Below are positions 18,780 to 28,360 of a DNA stretch of 64,000 bases, in pieces. A program made the position numbers and the translations under genes. The notes below the pieces were generated by a model. That model did not search any database. It worked only from the letters and a program-made list of their open reading frames with translations, and had not been told where the DNA came from. Each line of letters starts with the position of its first letter. Position 1 is the first letter of the stretch. The DNA is from Arenibacter nanhaiticus. Its GTDB lineage: Bacteria > Bacteroidota > Bacteroidia > Flavobacteriales > Flavobacteriaceae. The stretch is taken from positions 56,684-120,683 of the forward strand of contig NZ_FQYX01000011.1 of the NCBI RefSeq assembly GCF_900141935.1, read 5' to 3'.

Positions 18780-20507
18780 ATGGCGTCGCATTACGAAGCA
18801 CCTATACGAAAACCCCTAGTTCTTGGAGATAAAGGATACCACGATGTAACTGTGGATATCGCAGCTCCAGTAGAAGGGAAAGCCAATAAGCATTGGTGGA
18901 TTGTATTTTCCATCGCATTAGCGGCATTCCTTTGGGGTGTTGGTTGTATAATCTATACGGTATCTACGGGTATCGGTACATGGGGATTAAATAAAACAGT
19001 AGGCTGGGCCTGGGATATTACCAACTTCGTTTGGTGGGTAGGTATCGGGCACGCAGGAACCTTGATTTCTGCAGTACTATTGTTATTTAGACAAAAATGG
19101 AGAATGGCTATTAACCGTTCTGCTGAAGCAATGACCATCTTCTCGGTGGTGCAGGCAGGACTGTTCCCAATTGTACACATGGGGCGTCCATGGTTGGCAT
19201 ATTGGGTATTGCCTATACCAAACCAATTTGGTTCCCTATGGGTGAACTTTAACTCTCCCTTGCTGTGGGATGTATTTGCGATCTCAACCTATCTTTCAGT
19301 TTCCTTGGTGTTCTGGTGGACTGGTTTGTTACCAGATTTCGCAATGATCCGTGATAGGGCAGTAAAGCCGTTCCAAAAGAAAATATATAGTTTAATTAGT
19401 TTTGGTTGGACAGGACGTGCTAAGGATTGGCAACGTTTTGAGGAAGTTTCCTTGGTACTGGCAGGATTGGCAACGCCATTGGTGCTTTCGGTACATACCA
19501 TTGTATCTTTTGACTTTGCTACTTCGGTAATCCCAGGATGGCATACCACTATTTTTCCTCCATACTTCGTTGCGGGAGCTATTTTCTCTGGATTTGCAAT
19601 GGTGAACACCTTGCTTATCATTATGAGAAAGGTTTGTCACCTAGAGGCTTATATTACTGTTCAGCATATTGAATTGATGAATATCGTAATCATGTTAACA
19701 GGCTCTATTGTAGGTTGTGCCTACATTACGGAATTGTTCGTAGCATGGTATTCTGGAGTTGAATATGAGCAGTATGCTTTCTTAAACAGAGCAACGGGGC
19801 CTTACTGGTGGGCTTATTGGGCCATGATGACCTGTAACGTGTTCTCGCCACAGTTTATGTGGTTTAAAAGGCTTAGAACAAGCATCATGTTCTCTTTCTT
19901 TATCTCTATTGTGGTAAACATAGGAATGTGGTTTGAGCGTTTCGTTATTATCGTTACTTCATTGCACAGAGATTACTTGCCATCTTCATGGACGATGTTC
20001 TCTCCAACTTTTGTAGATATAGGGATATTTATCGGAACAATTGGATTCTTCTTTGTATTGTTCTTATTATATGCTAGAACCTTCCCTGTGATTGCACAGG
20101 CGGAAGTCAAATCTATCTTGAAATCTTCAGGAGAGAAGTATAAAAAATTAAGGGATGCTGGGAAACCAACTTATACGATCACTAAAACAACTGTGGTAAA
20201 GGAGGGAATCGTTAGCGAAACTGCTTTGTCTACCGAAAAAAATCAACAGAAATTAGCGGTACTTTTAGACGCGATTGGAAAATTCGACCCGTCAACAGGA
20301 GCACCAGACAATTTACAAGAGGTGAAAGGTATTGGTCCATTGATGGAGAAAGCTCTAAATCAGATGGGGGTGTTTACTTTTGCTCAGCTAAGTAAAATGA
20401 CCCAAAAGGAATATGATTTATTAGATTCCATTACAGAGTCTTTCCCTGGAAGGGCCCTTAGAGATGATTGGGCAGGTCAAGCAACGATTTTAAACAATAA
20501 GAAATAA
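18780..20507 (+). CDS. actC: Alternative complex III subunit ActC (NrfD-type) with C-terminal helix-hairpin-helix extension
   Basis: ActC is the integral quinol-binding subunit. The 575-residue protein has about ten hydrophobic segments between residues 40 and 450, with NrfD-family features such as GHAGTLISAVLLLFRQKWR and HTIVSFDFATSVIPGWHTT. After about residue 485 comes a soluble tail. NLQEVKGIGPLMEKALNQMG is a helix-hairpin-helix motif, and the segment ending SFPGRALRDDWAGQA resembles HhH domains often appended to bacterial proteins. The frame is continuous to a stop 2 bp before actD, so the tail is a real fusion. Its function in a membrane complex is unknown. Confidence 0.93.
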   Translation: MASHYEAPIRKPLVLGDKGYHDVTVDIAAPVEGKANKHWWIVFSIALAAFLWGVGCIIYTVSTGIGTWGLNKTVGWAWDITNFVWWVGIGHAGTLISAVLLLFRQKWRMAINRSAEAMTIFSVVQAGLFPIVHMGRPWLAYWVLPIPNQFGSLWVNFNSPLLWDVFAISTYLSVSLVFWWTGLLPDFAMIRDRAVKPFQKKIYSLISFGWTGRAKDWQRFEEVSLVLAGLATPLVLSVHTIVSFDFATSVIPGWHTTIFPPYFVAGAIFSGFAMVNTLLIIMRKVCHLEAYITVQHIELMNIVIMLTGSIVGCAYITELFVAWYSGVEYEQYAFLNRATGPYWWAYWAMMTCNVFSPQFMWFKRLRTSIMFSFFISIVVNIGMWFERFVIIVTSLHRDYLPSSWTMFSPTFVDIGIFIGTIGFFFVLFLLYARTFPVIAQAEVKSILKSSGEKYKKLRDAGKPTYTITKTTVVKEGIVSETALSTEKNQQKLAVLLDAIGKFDPSTGAPDNLQEVKGIGPLMEKALNQMGVFTFAQLSKMTQKEYDLLDSITESFPGRALRDDWAGQATILNNKK

Positions 20508-20509
20508 TT

Positions 20510-21031
20510 ATGGCGTCTAAAGTTATACATGCATTTTACGATGATGACGATGTGTTAATGCTTGCGGTTAAAAAAGTAAAAGCAGCTAAACATCATATAG
20601 AGGAAGTTTATTGTCCTTTTCCAGTTCATGGTTTAGACAAGGCAATGGGATTGGCTCCGACAAGATTGGCAATTACATCTTTTTTATACGGATGTGTTGG
20701 ACTTACGGTAGCGGTAGTCATGATGAATTATATAATGATCGAGGACTGGCCACAGGATATTGGTGGAAAGCCAAGTTTTAGCTACTTGGAGAATATGCCG
20801 GCTTTTGTGCCTATTATGTTTGAGTTGACGGTTTTCTTTGCCGCTCACTTAATGGTAATTACCTTCTTTTTAAGAAGTAGGTTGTGGCCTTTCAAAGAGG
20901 CTGAGAACCCAGACGTAAGAACAACCGATGACCATTTCTTGATGGAAATAGAAATCCATAACAACGAACAAGAATTAAAAGACTTGTTGATGGATACTGG
21001 AGCGGTAGAAATTAATATTACAGAAAAGTAG
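20510..21031 (+). CDS. actD: Alternative complex III subunit ActD (DUF3341)
   Basis: A 173-residue membrane protein with a soluble N-terminus (VYCPFPVHGLDKAMGL is the DUF3341 hallmark) and two membrane helices (about 56-78 and 100-125). It is an accessory subunit that binds ActC in known complexes. It starts 2 bp after actC and ends 11 bp before actE, so the genes are probably translationally coupled. Confidence 0.92.
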   Translation: MASKVIHAFYDDDDVLMLAVKKVKAAKHHIEEVYCPFPVHGLDKAMGLAPTRLAITSFLYGCVGLTVAVVMMNYIMIEDWPQDIGGKPSFSYLENMPAFVPIMFELTVFFAAHLMVITFFLRSRLWPFKEAENPDVRTTDDHFLMEIEIHNNEQELKDLLMDTGAVEINITEK

Positions 21032-21042
21032 TCAAAGATATT

Positions 21043-21603
21043 ATGAGCAGTTTAAGCAAAATAGGAATCGTTTTATGTTCGGTATTATTCGTTGTTTCTT
21101 GTTCCGATAAAAATAACAGAAACTACCAGTTCATGCCAAACATGTACGAATCTGTAGGTTACGAAGCCTATCAGAAAGTAGACTTTTTACCTAATGGAAT
21201 GGAAGCAAGTCTTCCTGCAGAACACACCATCGCAAGAGGGTGGATGCCTTATGGGATAGAAAATACTATTGAAGGTAAGGAAATAGCACGGGAGAATCCG
21301 AGTCCATTAGATGCTTCAAAAAACGAAGAGAATTTAAAAGTTGGTAAGGAAATGTACGATATCTACTGTGGAATTTGTCACGGAGATAAAGGAGATGGAC
21401 AGGGGAACTTGGTAAAAAGAGAGAAGATTTTGGGGATTCCTTCCTATGCAGATCCTGCGAGAAATATCACTGTAGGATCTACCTATCATGCCATTTACTA
21501 CGGATTGAACTCAATGGGTTCTTATGCCAGTCAATTGGATATCGAAGAACGTTGGCAGGTTGCTGAATACGTGATGAAATTGAAACAAGATTTAACAAAA
21601 TAA
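21043..21603 (+). CDS. actE: Alternative complex III subunit ActE, monoheme cytochrome c lipoprotein
   Basis: A 186-residue lipoprotein. VVSC at 17-20 is the lipobox, CGICH (109-113) binds heme c, and GLNSMGSYASQL supplies the likely axial Met. ActE is the candidate electron exit from the complex towards cytochrome oxidase. It lies between actD and actF with short gaps. Confidence 0.92.
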   Translation: MSSLSKIGIVLCSVLFVVSCSDKNNRNYQFMPNMYESVGYEAYQKVDFLPNGMEASLPAEHTIARGWMPYGIENTIEGKEIARENPSPLDASKNEENLKVGKEMYDIYCGICHGDKGDGQGNLVKREKILGIPSYADPARNITVGSTYHAIYYGLNSMGSYASQLDIEERWQVAEYVMKLKQDLTK

Positions 21604-21621
21604 GACCTAGATATTAGCAAT

Positions 21622-22938
21622 ATGTATACTTTTTCAAATAGATTAAAAATTGCCTCCTTCATTCTAATGGCTGTTGGCGTTTTAGGAATTGGTATCGGTT
21701 TTATGGCTGCGCCAAGTACTGTAGAAGAGGCAAAGGCAATAGTGGCCGCTCAGGGTGATGGTCATGGTGATGCCCACGCTGTGGTAGCCGAAGGCCATGG
21801 TGCCGATGCTCAGCATGGCGAAGCGCACGATGCTTCCCATGACGAACATTTATTGCATCAATTGCAAAATAAACCGTGGTCGGCGCTGTATGTGGCTGCC
21901 TTCTTCTTTATGATGATATCATTGGGAGTGCTGGCATTCTACGCCATCCAACGCGCTGCACAAGCAGGTTGGTCGCCCTTATTGTTTAGGGTCATGGAAG
22001 GAATCACGGCTTATTTGGTTCCTGGTGGAATAGCAGTATTTATAATATTGGCTTTATCGGTAGCTCATATGAACCACTTGTTCGTATGGATGGATGCCGA
22101 TGTAGTGGCGAACGATAAGTTGTTATTAGGAAAAGCAGGGTACTTAAATGGTCCCTTCTTCTTAATAAGAGCTGCTATTTTCTTAGGAGGATGGATGTTG
22201 TATAGAGAGTATTCTAGAAAATTATCATTGGCACAAGATGAATCCAATGATGATGCTAATTTTAAGTTGAACTTTAGAATATCAGCGGCGTTTTTAGTAT
22301 TTTATCTGATCACAGAATCGATCATGTCTTGGGACTGGATCATGAGTGTAGACCCGCACTGGTTTAGTACCTTGTTCGGATGGTATATCTTTGCTTCAAT
22401 GTTCGTCTCAGGGATTACGGTGATAGCACTGGTGACCATCTACCTGAAATCTAAAGGATATTTGCCTGATGTAAATGATAGTCATATTCACGATTTGGCC
22501 AAATTCATGTTCGGGATAAGTATTTTCTGGACCTACTTATGGTTCTCACAGTTTATGCTGATTTGGTATTCCAATATTCCTGAAGAGGTAACGTATTTTG
22601 TATCGAGAATAGCCGATTATAAATTGCCGTTCTTTGGTATGGTTGCCTTAAACTTTTTGTTCCCATTGTTACTGTTAATGAACAGTGAGTTTAAAAGGGT
22701 AAACTGGTTTGTAGTTATGACTGGGGTGGTTATTTTATTTGGCCATTACTTGGATATTTATACCGCTATTATGCCTGCAACTGTTGGAGACCAATGGTCT
22801 ATCGGGATACCAGAAATTAGTTCTGTATTGTTCTTTTTGGGGATGTTTATATTTTTCGTCTTCAGAGCCTTGTCTAAAGCGCCATTACAACCAAAACGTA
22901 ATCCGTTTATAGAAGAGAGTAAGCATTTTCACTATTAG
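21622..22938 (+). CDS. actF: Alternative complex III subunit ActF (NrfD-like)
   Basis: A 438-residue polytopic subunit, about ten helices, distantly like ActC. Family segments include LKSKGYLPDVNDSHIHDLAKFMFG and FGHYLDIYTAIMPATVG. Between the first helix and the second (about residues 45-75) is a periplasm- or cytoplasm-facing loop with eight histidines (DGHGDAHAVVAEGHG and on). Such a loop could bind metal, which is inference. coxB follows after 31 bp. Confidence 0.92.
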   Translation: MYTFSNRLKIASFILMAVGVLGIGIGFMAAPSTVEEAKAIVAAQGDGHGDAHAVVAEGHGADAQHGEAHDASHDEHLLHQLQNKPWSALYVAAFFFMMISLGVLAFYAIQRAAQAGWSPLLFRVMEGITAYLVPGGIAVFIILALSVAHMNHLFVWMDADVVANDKLLLGKAGYLNGPFFLIRAAIFLGGWMLYREYSRKLSLAQDESNDDANFKLNFRISAAFLVFYLITESIMSWDWIMSVDPHWFSTLFGWYIFASMFVSGITVIALVTIYLKSKGYLPDVNDSHIHDLAKFMFGISIFWTYLWFSQFMLIWYSNIPEEVTYFVSRIADYKLPFFGMVALNFLFPLLLLMNSEFKRVNWFVVMTGVVILFGHYLDIYTAIMPATVGDQWSIGIPEISSVLFFLGMFIFFVFRALSKAPLQPKRNPFIEESKHFHY

Positions 22939-22969
22939 TAAATATTAAAGTATAATTTCATATCATACG

Positions 22970-24028
22970 ATGACTCCATTATTAACCATAATTGTTTTAA
23001 TTTTAGTTGCAATCGCTATCTGGCAAATGACCAAGATATTCGAATTGTCACAAATTAAAACCGACAATTCGCAAATAGCAAACGATAAGGATAATAAATA
23101 CAATGGGTATTTAATGTTCGGTTTTTTAATCTTCATTTACGCTTTGACTATTTTCAGCTTTTGGAAATATTCAAAGGTACTTTTACCTGAGGCGGCTTCA
23201 GAGCACGGAGAGGAGTACGATTCATTGATGTTGGTTTCTTTTATCATTATTTTCTTTGTGCAAACCTTAACACAAGGATTATTGCACTACTTTGCCTTTA
23301 AATACCGAGGAGAGAAGGGTAGAAAAGCCTTGTTCTTTGCAGATAATGATCGCTTAGAGTTTATCTGGACCATTATTCCTGTAATTGTATTGTCTGGTTT
23401 AATTCTTTGGGGATTGTATGCATGGACTAATATTATGGATATTAATGATGAGGACGATCCAATTACGATTGAATTGTACGCACAGCAATTTAGCTGGACA
23501 GCGAGGTATGCAGGAGATGATAACGTTTTAGGGGATGCCAATGTAAGGATGATCGATATTGATAATGCCAATATCCTAGGAATAGATATGGCCGATCCTA
23601 ATGCCGCGGATGATGTCATCGTGAGAGAAATACACTTGCCGGTAGGACGTAAGGTGAATTTTAAAATGCGATCTCAAGATGTGCTGCACTCTGCCTATAT
23701 GCCTCATTTTAGAGCACAGATGAACTGTGTTCCCGGGATGATAACCCAGTTTTCATTTACTCCTACCATTACTACTGCCGAGATGAGACAAAAACCCGAT
23801 GTAGTTGACAAGGTAAAAGGGATTAATAAACAAAGAGCTGAAAGAGCAGCAAAGGGTGAAGATAATACAGATCCCTGGGAATTTGACTATATTTTGTTAT
23901 GTAACAAAATCTGTGGAAAATCCCACTATAACATGCAGATGAAAATTATTGTAGAAACCGAAGAGGAGTACAATAAATGGATGGCCGAGCAGAAAAGCTT
24001 TGGAGAAAGCATGGCTTCTGTACAATAA
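22970..24028 (+). CDS. coxB: Cytochrome c oxidase subunit II
   Basis: CoxB carries the CuA centre that receives electrons. The 352-residue protein has an N-terminal helix, two further helices and a cupredoxin domain. The CuA ligands are visible: His in DVLHSAYMPHF, then CNKICGKSHYNMQM with both Cys, His and Met. No heme c domain is fused, so electrons probably come from ActA/ActE cytochromes. It lacks a lipobox. It sits between actF and coxA in one transcription unit. Confidence 0.95.
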   Translation: MTPLLTIIVLILVAIAIWQMTKIFELSQIKTDNSQIANDKDNKYNGYLMFGFLIFIYALTIFSFWKYSKVLLPEAASEHGEEYDSLMLVSFIIIFFVQTLTQGLLHYFAFKYRGEKGRKALFFADNDRLEFIWTIIPVIVLSGLILWGLYAWTNIMDINDEDDPITIELYAQQFSWTARYAGDDNVLGDANVRMIDIDNANILGIDMADPNAADDVIVREIHLPVGRKVNFKMRSQDVLHSAYMPHFRAQMNCVPGMITQFSFTPTITTAEMRQKPDVVDKVKGINKQRAERAAKGEDNTDPWEFDYILLCNKICGKSHYNMQMKIIVETEEEYNKWMAEQKSFGESMASVQ

Positions 24029-24076
24029 TTTACGCTTTAACTAAGAACAATAATTTAAAACAATAAAAATACAACT

Positions 24077-25897
24077 ATGTCTGTAACAGCACACGCACAC
24101 GTAGAGGACCATTCTGATGATCACGGACATCATCACAAAGAAACCTTTGTGACCAAGTATATTTTTAGTGAAGATCACAAAATGATTTCTAAGCAGTATT
24201 TGGTTACTGGATTGATCATGGGCTTCATAGGGATTGCGATGTCGATATTATTTAGAATGCAATTGGCATGGCCAGGGGAAGCTTTTCCTTTGTTCGAGGC
24301 AGTATTGGGTAAATGGGCTCCAGGTGGAGTAATGGATGCCGATGTTTATCTTGCTTTGGTAACGATTCACGGTACCATTATGGTATTCTTTGTATTGACA
24401 GCCGGATTAAGTGGTACCTTTAGTAACCTGTTGATTCCATTGCAAATTGGTGCTAGGGATATGGCTTCCGGGTTTATGAACATGGTATCTTACTGGTTAT
24501 TCTTTTTAGCTAGTGTTATCATTGTAATTTCCCTTTTCGTCGAATCTGGGCCTGCCGCGGCAGGATGGACAGTATATCCTCCATTAAGTGCCTTGCCAAT
24601 GGCACAGCCTGGATCTGGTTTGGGTATGACTTTGTGGTTGGTGGCCATGGCCATTTTTATCGCATCTTCTTTGTTGGGGTCTCTAAACTATATCGTAACC
24701 GTTATCAACTTAAGAACCAAGGGTATGTCTATGACTAGATTGCCTTTGACTATTTGGGCATTGTTTGTTACCGCTATTATTGGGGTTATTTCTTTCCCTG
24801 TATTGTTCGCTGCTGCCTTGTTGTTGATCATGGATAGAAGTTTTGGTACTTCGTTCTTCCTCTCGGATATCTTTATACAAGGAGAGGTATTGCATTACCA
24901 AGGAGGATCTCCTGTTTTGTACGAACACCTTTTCTGGTTCCTAGGACACCCTGAAGTATATATTGTTATCTTACCAGCGATGGGTATTGTATCTGAAATT
25001 ATGGCCGTAAATGCTCGTAAACCAATCTTTGGTTATAGAGCGATGATCGCTTCTATTTTGGCTATCGCATTCTTGTCGACAATTGTTTGGGGACACCATA
25101 TGTTTATTTCTGGAATGAACCCATTCCTAGGATCGGTATTTACCTTTACAACTTTGTTGATTGCTATTCCATCTGCAGTAAAAGCCTTTAACTGGATTAC
25201 TACATTATGGAAGGGTAACCTTCAGTTGAACCCTGCAATGTTATTCTCTATCGGAATGGTTTCTACCTTTATTTCTGGTGGTTTAACAGGAATTATTTTA
25301 GGTGATAGTACTTTGGATATTAATGTTCACGATACCTACTTTGTCGTAGCTCACTTCCACTTGGTAATGGGTATATCTGCTATCTATGGATTCTTTGCTG
25401 GTGTGTACCACTGGTTCCCTAAGATGTATGGTAGAATGATGAATAAGAATTTGGGGTATGTACATTTTTGGATCACCGCTATTTGTTCTTACGGGGTATT
25501 TTTCCCAATGCACTTTGTTGGAATGGCAGGTGTACCACGTAGATACTACGAAAACACGGCATTCCCAATGTTCGACGATTTAGCCGATGTTCAAATATTA
25601 ATGACCGTATTTGCTATTATTGCGGCCTTGGTTCAATTGGTTTTCTGTTATAACTTTATAAAGAGTATGTTCTATGGTAAGAAAGCAGAGCAGAACCCAT
25701 GGCAAGCAACTAGCTTGGAATGGACTACACCAGTAGAACACATACACGGAAACTGGCCTGGTGCTATTCCTGAAGTTCACCGTTGGGCGTATGATTACAG
25801 TAAAACCCATGAAAATGGGGAGTATATTATACCAGGACAAGATTATGTTCCACAAACGATACCTTTACAAAAAGATGAAGAGGAATTGCAACATTAA
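24077..25897 (+). CDS. coxA: Cytochrome c oxidase subunit I (aa3-type)
   Basis: The catalytic subunit, 606 residues, twelve helices. It has the low-spin heme His in VTIHGTIMVFF, the CuB His and Tyr pair in GHPEVYIVILP (A-type enzyme), the two CuB histidines in WGHHMFISG, and the heme ligands in HFHLVMG. The N-terminus MSVTAHAHVEDHSDDHGHHH holds seven histidines before the first helix, which is unusual for CoxA. It ends the operon, with a terminator at 25918. Confidence 0.96.
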   Translation: MSVTAHAHVEDHSDDHGHHHKETFVTKYIFSEDHKMISKQYLVTGLIMGFIGIAMSILFRMQLAWPGEAFPLFEAVLGKWAPGGVMDADVYLALVTIHGTIMVFFVLTAGLSGTFSNLLIPLQIGARDMASGFMNMVSYWLFFLASVIIVISLFVESGPAAAGWTVYPPLSALPMAQPGSGLGMTLWLVAMAIFIASSLLGSLNYIVTVINLRTKGMSMTRLPLTIWALFVTAIIGVISFPVLFAAALLLIMDRSFGTSFFLSDIFIQGEVLHYQGGSPVLYEHLFWFLGHPEVYIVILPAMGIVSEIMAVNARKPIFGYRAMIASILAIAFLSTIVWGHHMFISGMNPFLGSVFTFTTLLIAIPSAVKAFNWITTLWKGNLQLNPAMLFSIGMVSTFISGGLTGIILGDSTLDINVHDTYFVVAHFHLVMGISAIYGFFAGVYHWFPKMYGRMMNKNLGYVHFWITAICSYGVFFPMHFVGMAGVPRRYYENTAFPMFDDLADVQILMTVFAIIAALVQLVFCYNFIKSMFYGKKAEQNPWQATSLEWTTPVEHIHGNWPGAIPEVHRWAYDYSKTHENGEYIIPGQDYVPQTIPLQKDEEELQH

Positions 25898-25917
25898 GCG
25901 ACCTCATAATATATAGA

Positions 25918-25950
25918 AAAAAAAGTCCATCCAAAAGATGGACTTTTTTT
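25918..25950 (+). terminator. Terminator of the act-cox operon
   Basis: GTCCATC and GATGGAC pair around CAAAA, flanked by an A-run and seven T, 21 bp after the coxA stop. Confidence 0.9.
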
Positions 25951-26048
25951 GTATCTTCAAAGTAGCTATTCTTCCATAGAAGTGAGGAAAAACATGTGAT
26001 TGAATAGGATAGTGTGAACGTTCCGGGCTAATTGCCCTTATAACAATG

Positions 26049-26072
26049 GCCAAAGCTTTCTATGTCTTTGGC
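26049..26072. repeat. Short inverted repeat upstream of the head-GIN gene
   Basis: GCCAAAG and CTTTGGC form a 7-bp stem with a 10-nt loop, 39 bp before the start codon. It could be an operator or an mRNA leader hairpin. Confidence 0.35.
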
Positions 26073-26110
26073 AATACTGAGGTGCTAATTCTCTCTAAAA
26101 TCATACTATT

Positions 26111-26935
26111 ATGAAAAACTTCCTGCTACTTTGCATTCTTTGCTTTTACTGTATGTCCTATGCGCAAAGGAAACCTAAAATAAAAGGGAATAGAGTTGTT
26201 ACGGAAGTCGTAGAATCCTTGCCCGCCTTCACTGCACTAAGGTTGGAAGACAATTTGGATATTGTTCTTCAAAAAGGATCCAGTACAGGCTATAATATTA
26301 CTGCCGATGAGAATTTAATTGGTGTTCTAAAGCTTGAAGTCATCGCGGATACCTTGGCTATTAGTTCTTTTTATAAGATTACTTCCAGTAAAAAACTGAA
26401 TATTGTAATCGATTTTGTAAATCTAAACGCCATTGCCCTTTACGATGGGAAACTCGAAATAAAGGATCATTTTACTACAGATCATTTAATGGTGAATACT
26501 TATGGTAATTCCAAATTGGAATTGAATGCCAGTGCCCAACAAGTAGATATCAATATGAAGGATCGCAGTTGGGGCAATTATAATATTGTTAGCGATTCTT
26601 TGTACCTCTTTATGGATGATAAAAGTGATTTAAAGTTATTCACTTCCAACAAGAGCCAGTATATTACGTTAAAAAATAATTCCAAGGCGGATATAGGAGG
26701 TACGGTAGACAGTTGTCATCTTCAGTTAACTGAAAGCGCTAGTTTAAAAGCATCGGAATCACAGGCTACTACCGTAGTAGCAAATGTATCGGGAACTACT
26801 ACAGCGAAGATAAATGCCGCTACGACCATACACCTTTCTTCCAGGGATGATGCAAAAACCTATATATACGGGGATGCTACTATGACCCTCAAAGATTTTT
26901 TAGGCACTTCAGAACTCTACAAACGTAACAATTAA
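26111..26935 (+). CDS. Secreted head-GIN domain (DUF2807-like) protein
   Basis: A 274-residue exported protein. MKNFLLLCILCFYCMSYAQ is the signal peptide. The rest is a regular beta-strand repeat with the family-like opening LPAFTALRLEDNLDIVLQKG and repeated Asp/Asn/Lys-rich strands, suggesting a beta-helix. Members are common in Bacteroidota and of unknown function; some carry GIN motifs. It has no clear operon partner. Confidence 0.78.
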   Translation: MKNFLLLCILCFYCMSYAQRKPKIKGNRVVTEVVESLPAFTALRLEDNLDIVLQKGSSTGYNITADENLIGVLKLEVIADTLAISSFYKITSSKKLNIVIDFVNLNAIALYDGKLEIKDHFTTDHLMVNTYGNSKLELNASAQQVDINMKDRSWGNYNIVSDSLYLFMDDKSDLKLFTSNKSQYITLKNNSKADIGGTVDSCHLQLTESASLKASESQATTVVANVSGTTTAKINAATTIHLSSRDDAKTYIYGDATMTLKDFLGTSELYKRNN

Positions 26936-27031
26936 GGCGTATTAAGAGCATTCTTAGCTATTTTATGCTGCTTCTACATTCCATATGGCTTGCATTCCTA
27001 GATTCTGCTTAAAAGTATCCTTAAATTAAAT

Positions 27032-27039
27032 TATCTTTG
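27032..27039 (+). promoter_or_regulatory. -7 box for ruvB
   Basis: TATCTTTG lies 8 bp before the ruvB ATG, so the transcript would have almost no leader. No clear -33 element was found. Confidence 0.45.
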
Positions 27040-27046
27040 TTTTTGT

Positions 27047-28069
27047 ATGAACGAAAACCTAGATCCTACTACGGGAAATTATTCGGCAGAAGAGCTGGAC
27101 ATCGATAGAGCTTTGAGACCTGTATCCTTTGATGACTTTACGGGTCAAGAACAGGTATTGGAAAATTTAAAGGTATTTGTAGAAGCTGCGAACTTAAGGA
27201 ACGAAGCCTTGGACCACACCTTGTTTCATGGCCCTCCAGGACTTGGTAAAACCACCTTGGCAAATATCTTGGCCAATGAGTTGGGGGTAGGTATTAAAAT
27301 TACCTCTGGGCCTGTATTGGATAAACCAGGGGATTTAGCCGGACTCTTGACTAATTTACAAGAGAGGGACGTATTGTTCATTGATGAGATTCATCGATTA
27401 AGTCCAATTGTAGAAGAGTACTTGTATTCGGCAATGGAAGACTATAAGATTGATATTATGATCGAGTCTGGTCCCAATGCGCGTTCGGTACAGATAAACC
27501 TAAACCCCTTTACCCTAATTGGGGCTACCACCCGTTCTGGATTGTTGACATCTCCGATGCGGGCCCGTTTTGGCATCCAAAGTAGGTTACAATATTACTC
27601 TACAGAACTATTGGCCACGATCGTCGAGCGTAGTGCAGAGATATTAAAAGTACCTATTACCATAGACGCAGCTATAGAAATTGCTGGTAGGAGCCGGGGA
27701 ACACCAAGAATTTGTAATGCCCTACTGAGAAGGGTCCGAGATTTTGCCCAGATTAAAGGCAATGGAAAGATCGATATTGAAATGGCCAGGTATAGTTTGA
27801 AGGCATTGAATGTTGATGCCCATGGCCTAGATGAAATGGATAATAAGATTTTAAGTACCATTATCGATAAGTTTAAAGGAGGGCCGGTTGGGATAACTAC
27901 TTTGGCCACCGCAGTCTCCGAAAGTGCCGAAACCCTGGAAGAGGTGTACGAACCTTTTTTAATCCAAGAAGGCTTTATCATGCGTACCCCAAGGGGTAGA
28001 GAGGTAACCGATTTGGCATATAAACATTTGGGAAGGATTAAAGGGGGCACTCAAGCTGGTTTATTTTAA
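27047..28069 (+). CDS. ruvB: Holliday junction branch migration ATPase RuvB
   Basis: RuvB is the hexameric motor that drives branch migration with RuvA. The 340-residue protein has [14 protein letters not shown], Walker [13 protein letters not shown], Walker [10 protein letters not shown], the sensor [18 protein letters not shown] and the C-terminal winged helix with [13 protein letters not shown]. It is separated from ruvA by about 4 kb and is not cotranscribed with it. Confidence 0.97.
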   Translation: MNENLDPTTGNYSAEELDIDRALRPVSFDDFTGQEQVLENLKVFVEAANLRNEALDHTLFHGPPGLGKTTLANILANELGVGIKITSGPVLDKPGDLAGLLTNLQERDVLFIDEIHRLSPIVEEYLYSAMEDYKIDIMIESGPNARSVQINLNPFTLIGATTRSGLLTSPMRARFGIQSRLQYYSTELLATIVERSAEILKVPITIDAAIEIAGRSRGTPRICNALLRRVRDFAQIKGNGKIDIEMARYSLKALNVDAHGLDEMDNKILSTIIDKFKGGPVGITTLATAVSESAETLEEVYEPFLIQEGFIMRTPRGREVTDLAYKHLGRIKGGTQAGLF

Positions 28070-28159
28070 AAGAACTAAGTGCTAACTGTAGGCTATGGCA
28101 AGTCAGCCAATATCGTTACGCAAAAGTATGGCGTTGTGGTCTTATAAAATTATGGTTAT

Positions 28160-28188
28160 GCAGCACCCTCGCAAAACCGTGGTGCTGC
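28160..28188 (+). terminator. Candidate hairpin after ruvB
   Basis: GCAGCACC and GGTGCTGC form a perfect 8-bp stem with a 13-nt loop, 91 bp after the stop. The following T-run is weak (AATTTT), so termination is uncertain. Confidence 0.4.
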
Positions 28189-28289
28189 CGGCCAATTTTA
28201 AAATCCACCTATTGATGCATAGTTCTATTTCTAGATTTTAACAACAGTACATTACCCAATTGAGCATAGCTTATTGTTACTTGATTCTC

Positions 28290-28360
28290 GCGTTAGGGAC
28301 CGCGGCGGCATCCCCGCAGCAGGGCAAGGGGTATAGCCAAGTGCCCGACCGACGAAGGAA
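28290..28360 (+). repeat. Dispersed structured intergenic repeat, copy B (3' truncated)
   Basis: 71 bp starting GCGTTAGGGACC, about 86% identical by eye to the first 71 bp of copy C. The last nine positions, including the closing arm AACGC, are missing. The sequence switches at GAAGGAA to a gene remnant. In the inner stem an A to G change (GGGAT to GGGGT) still pairs as a wobble. Confidence 0.8.

Noticed and set aside
28260..28360. Upstream part of the frame into the PepSY-like remnant
   Set aside because: These codons come from repeat copy B and its flank; the real protein similarity begins only after 28361.
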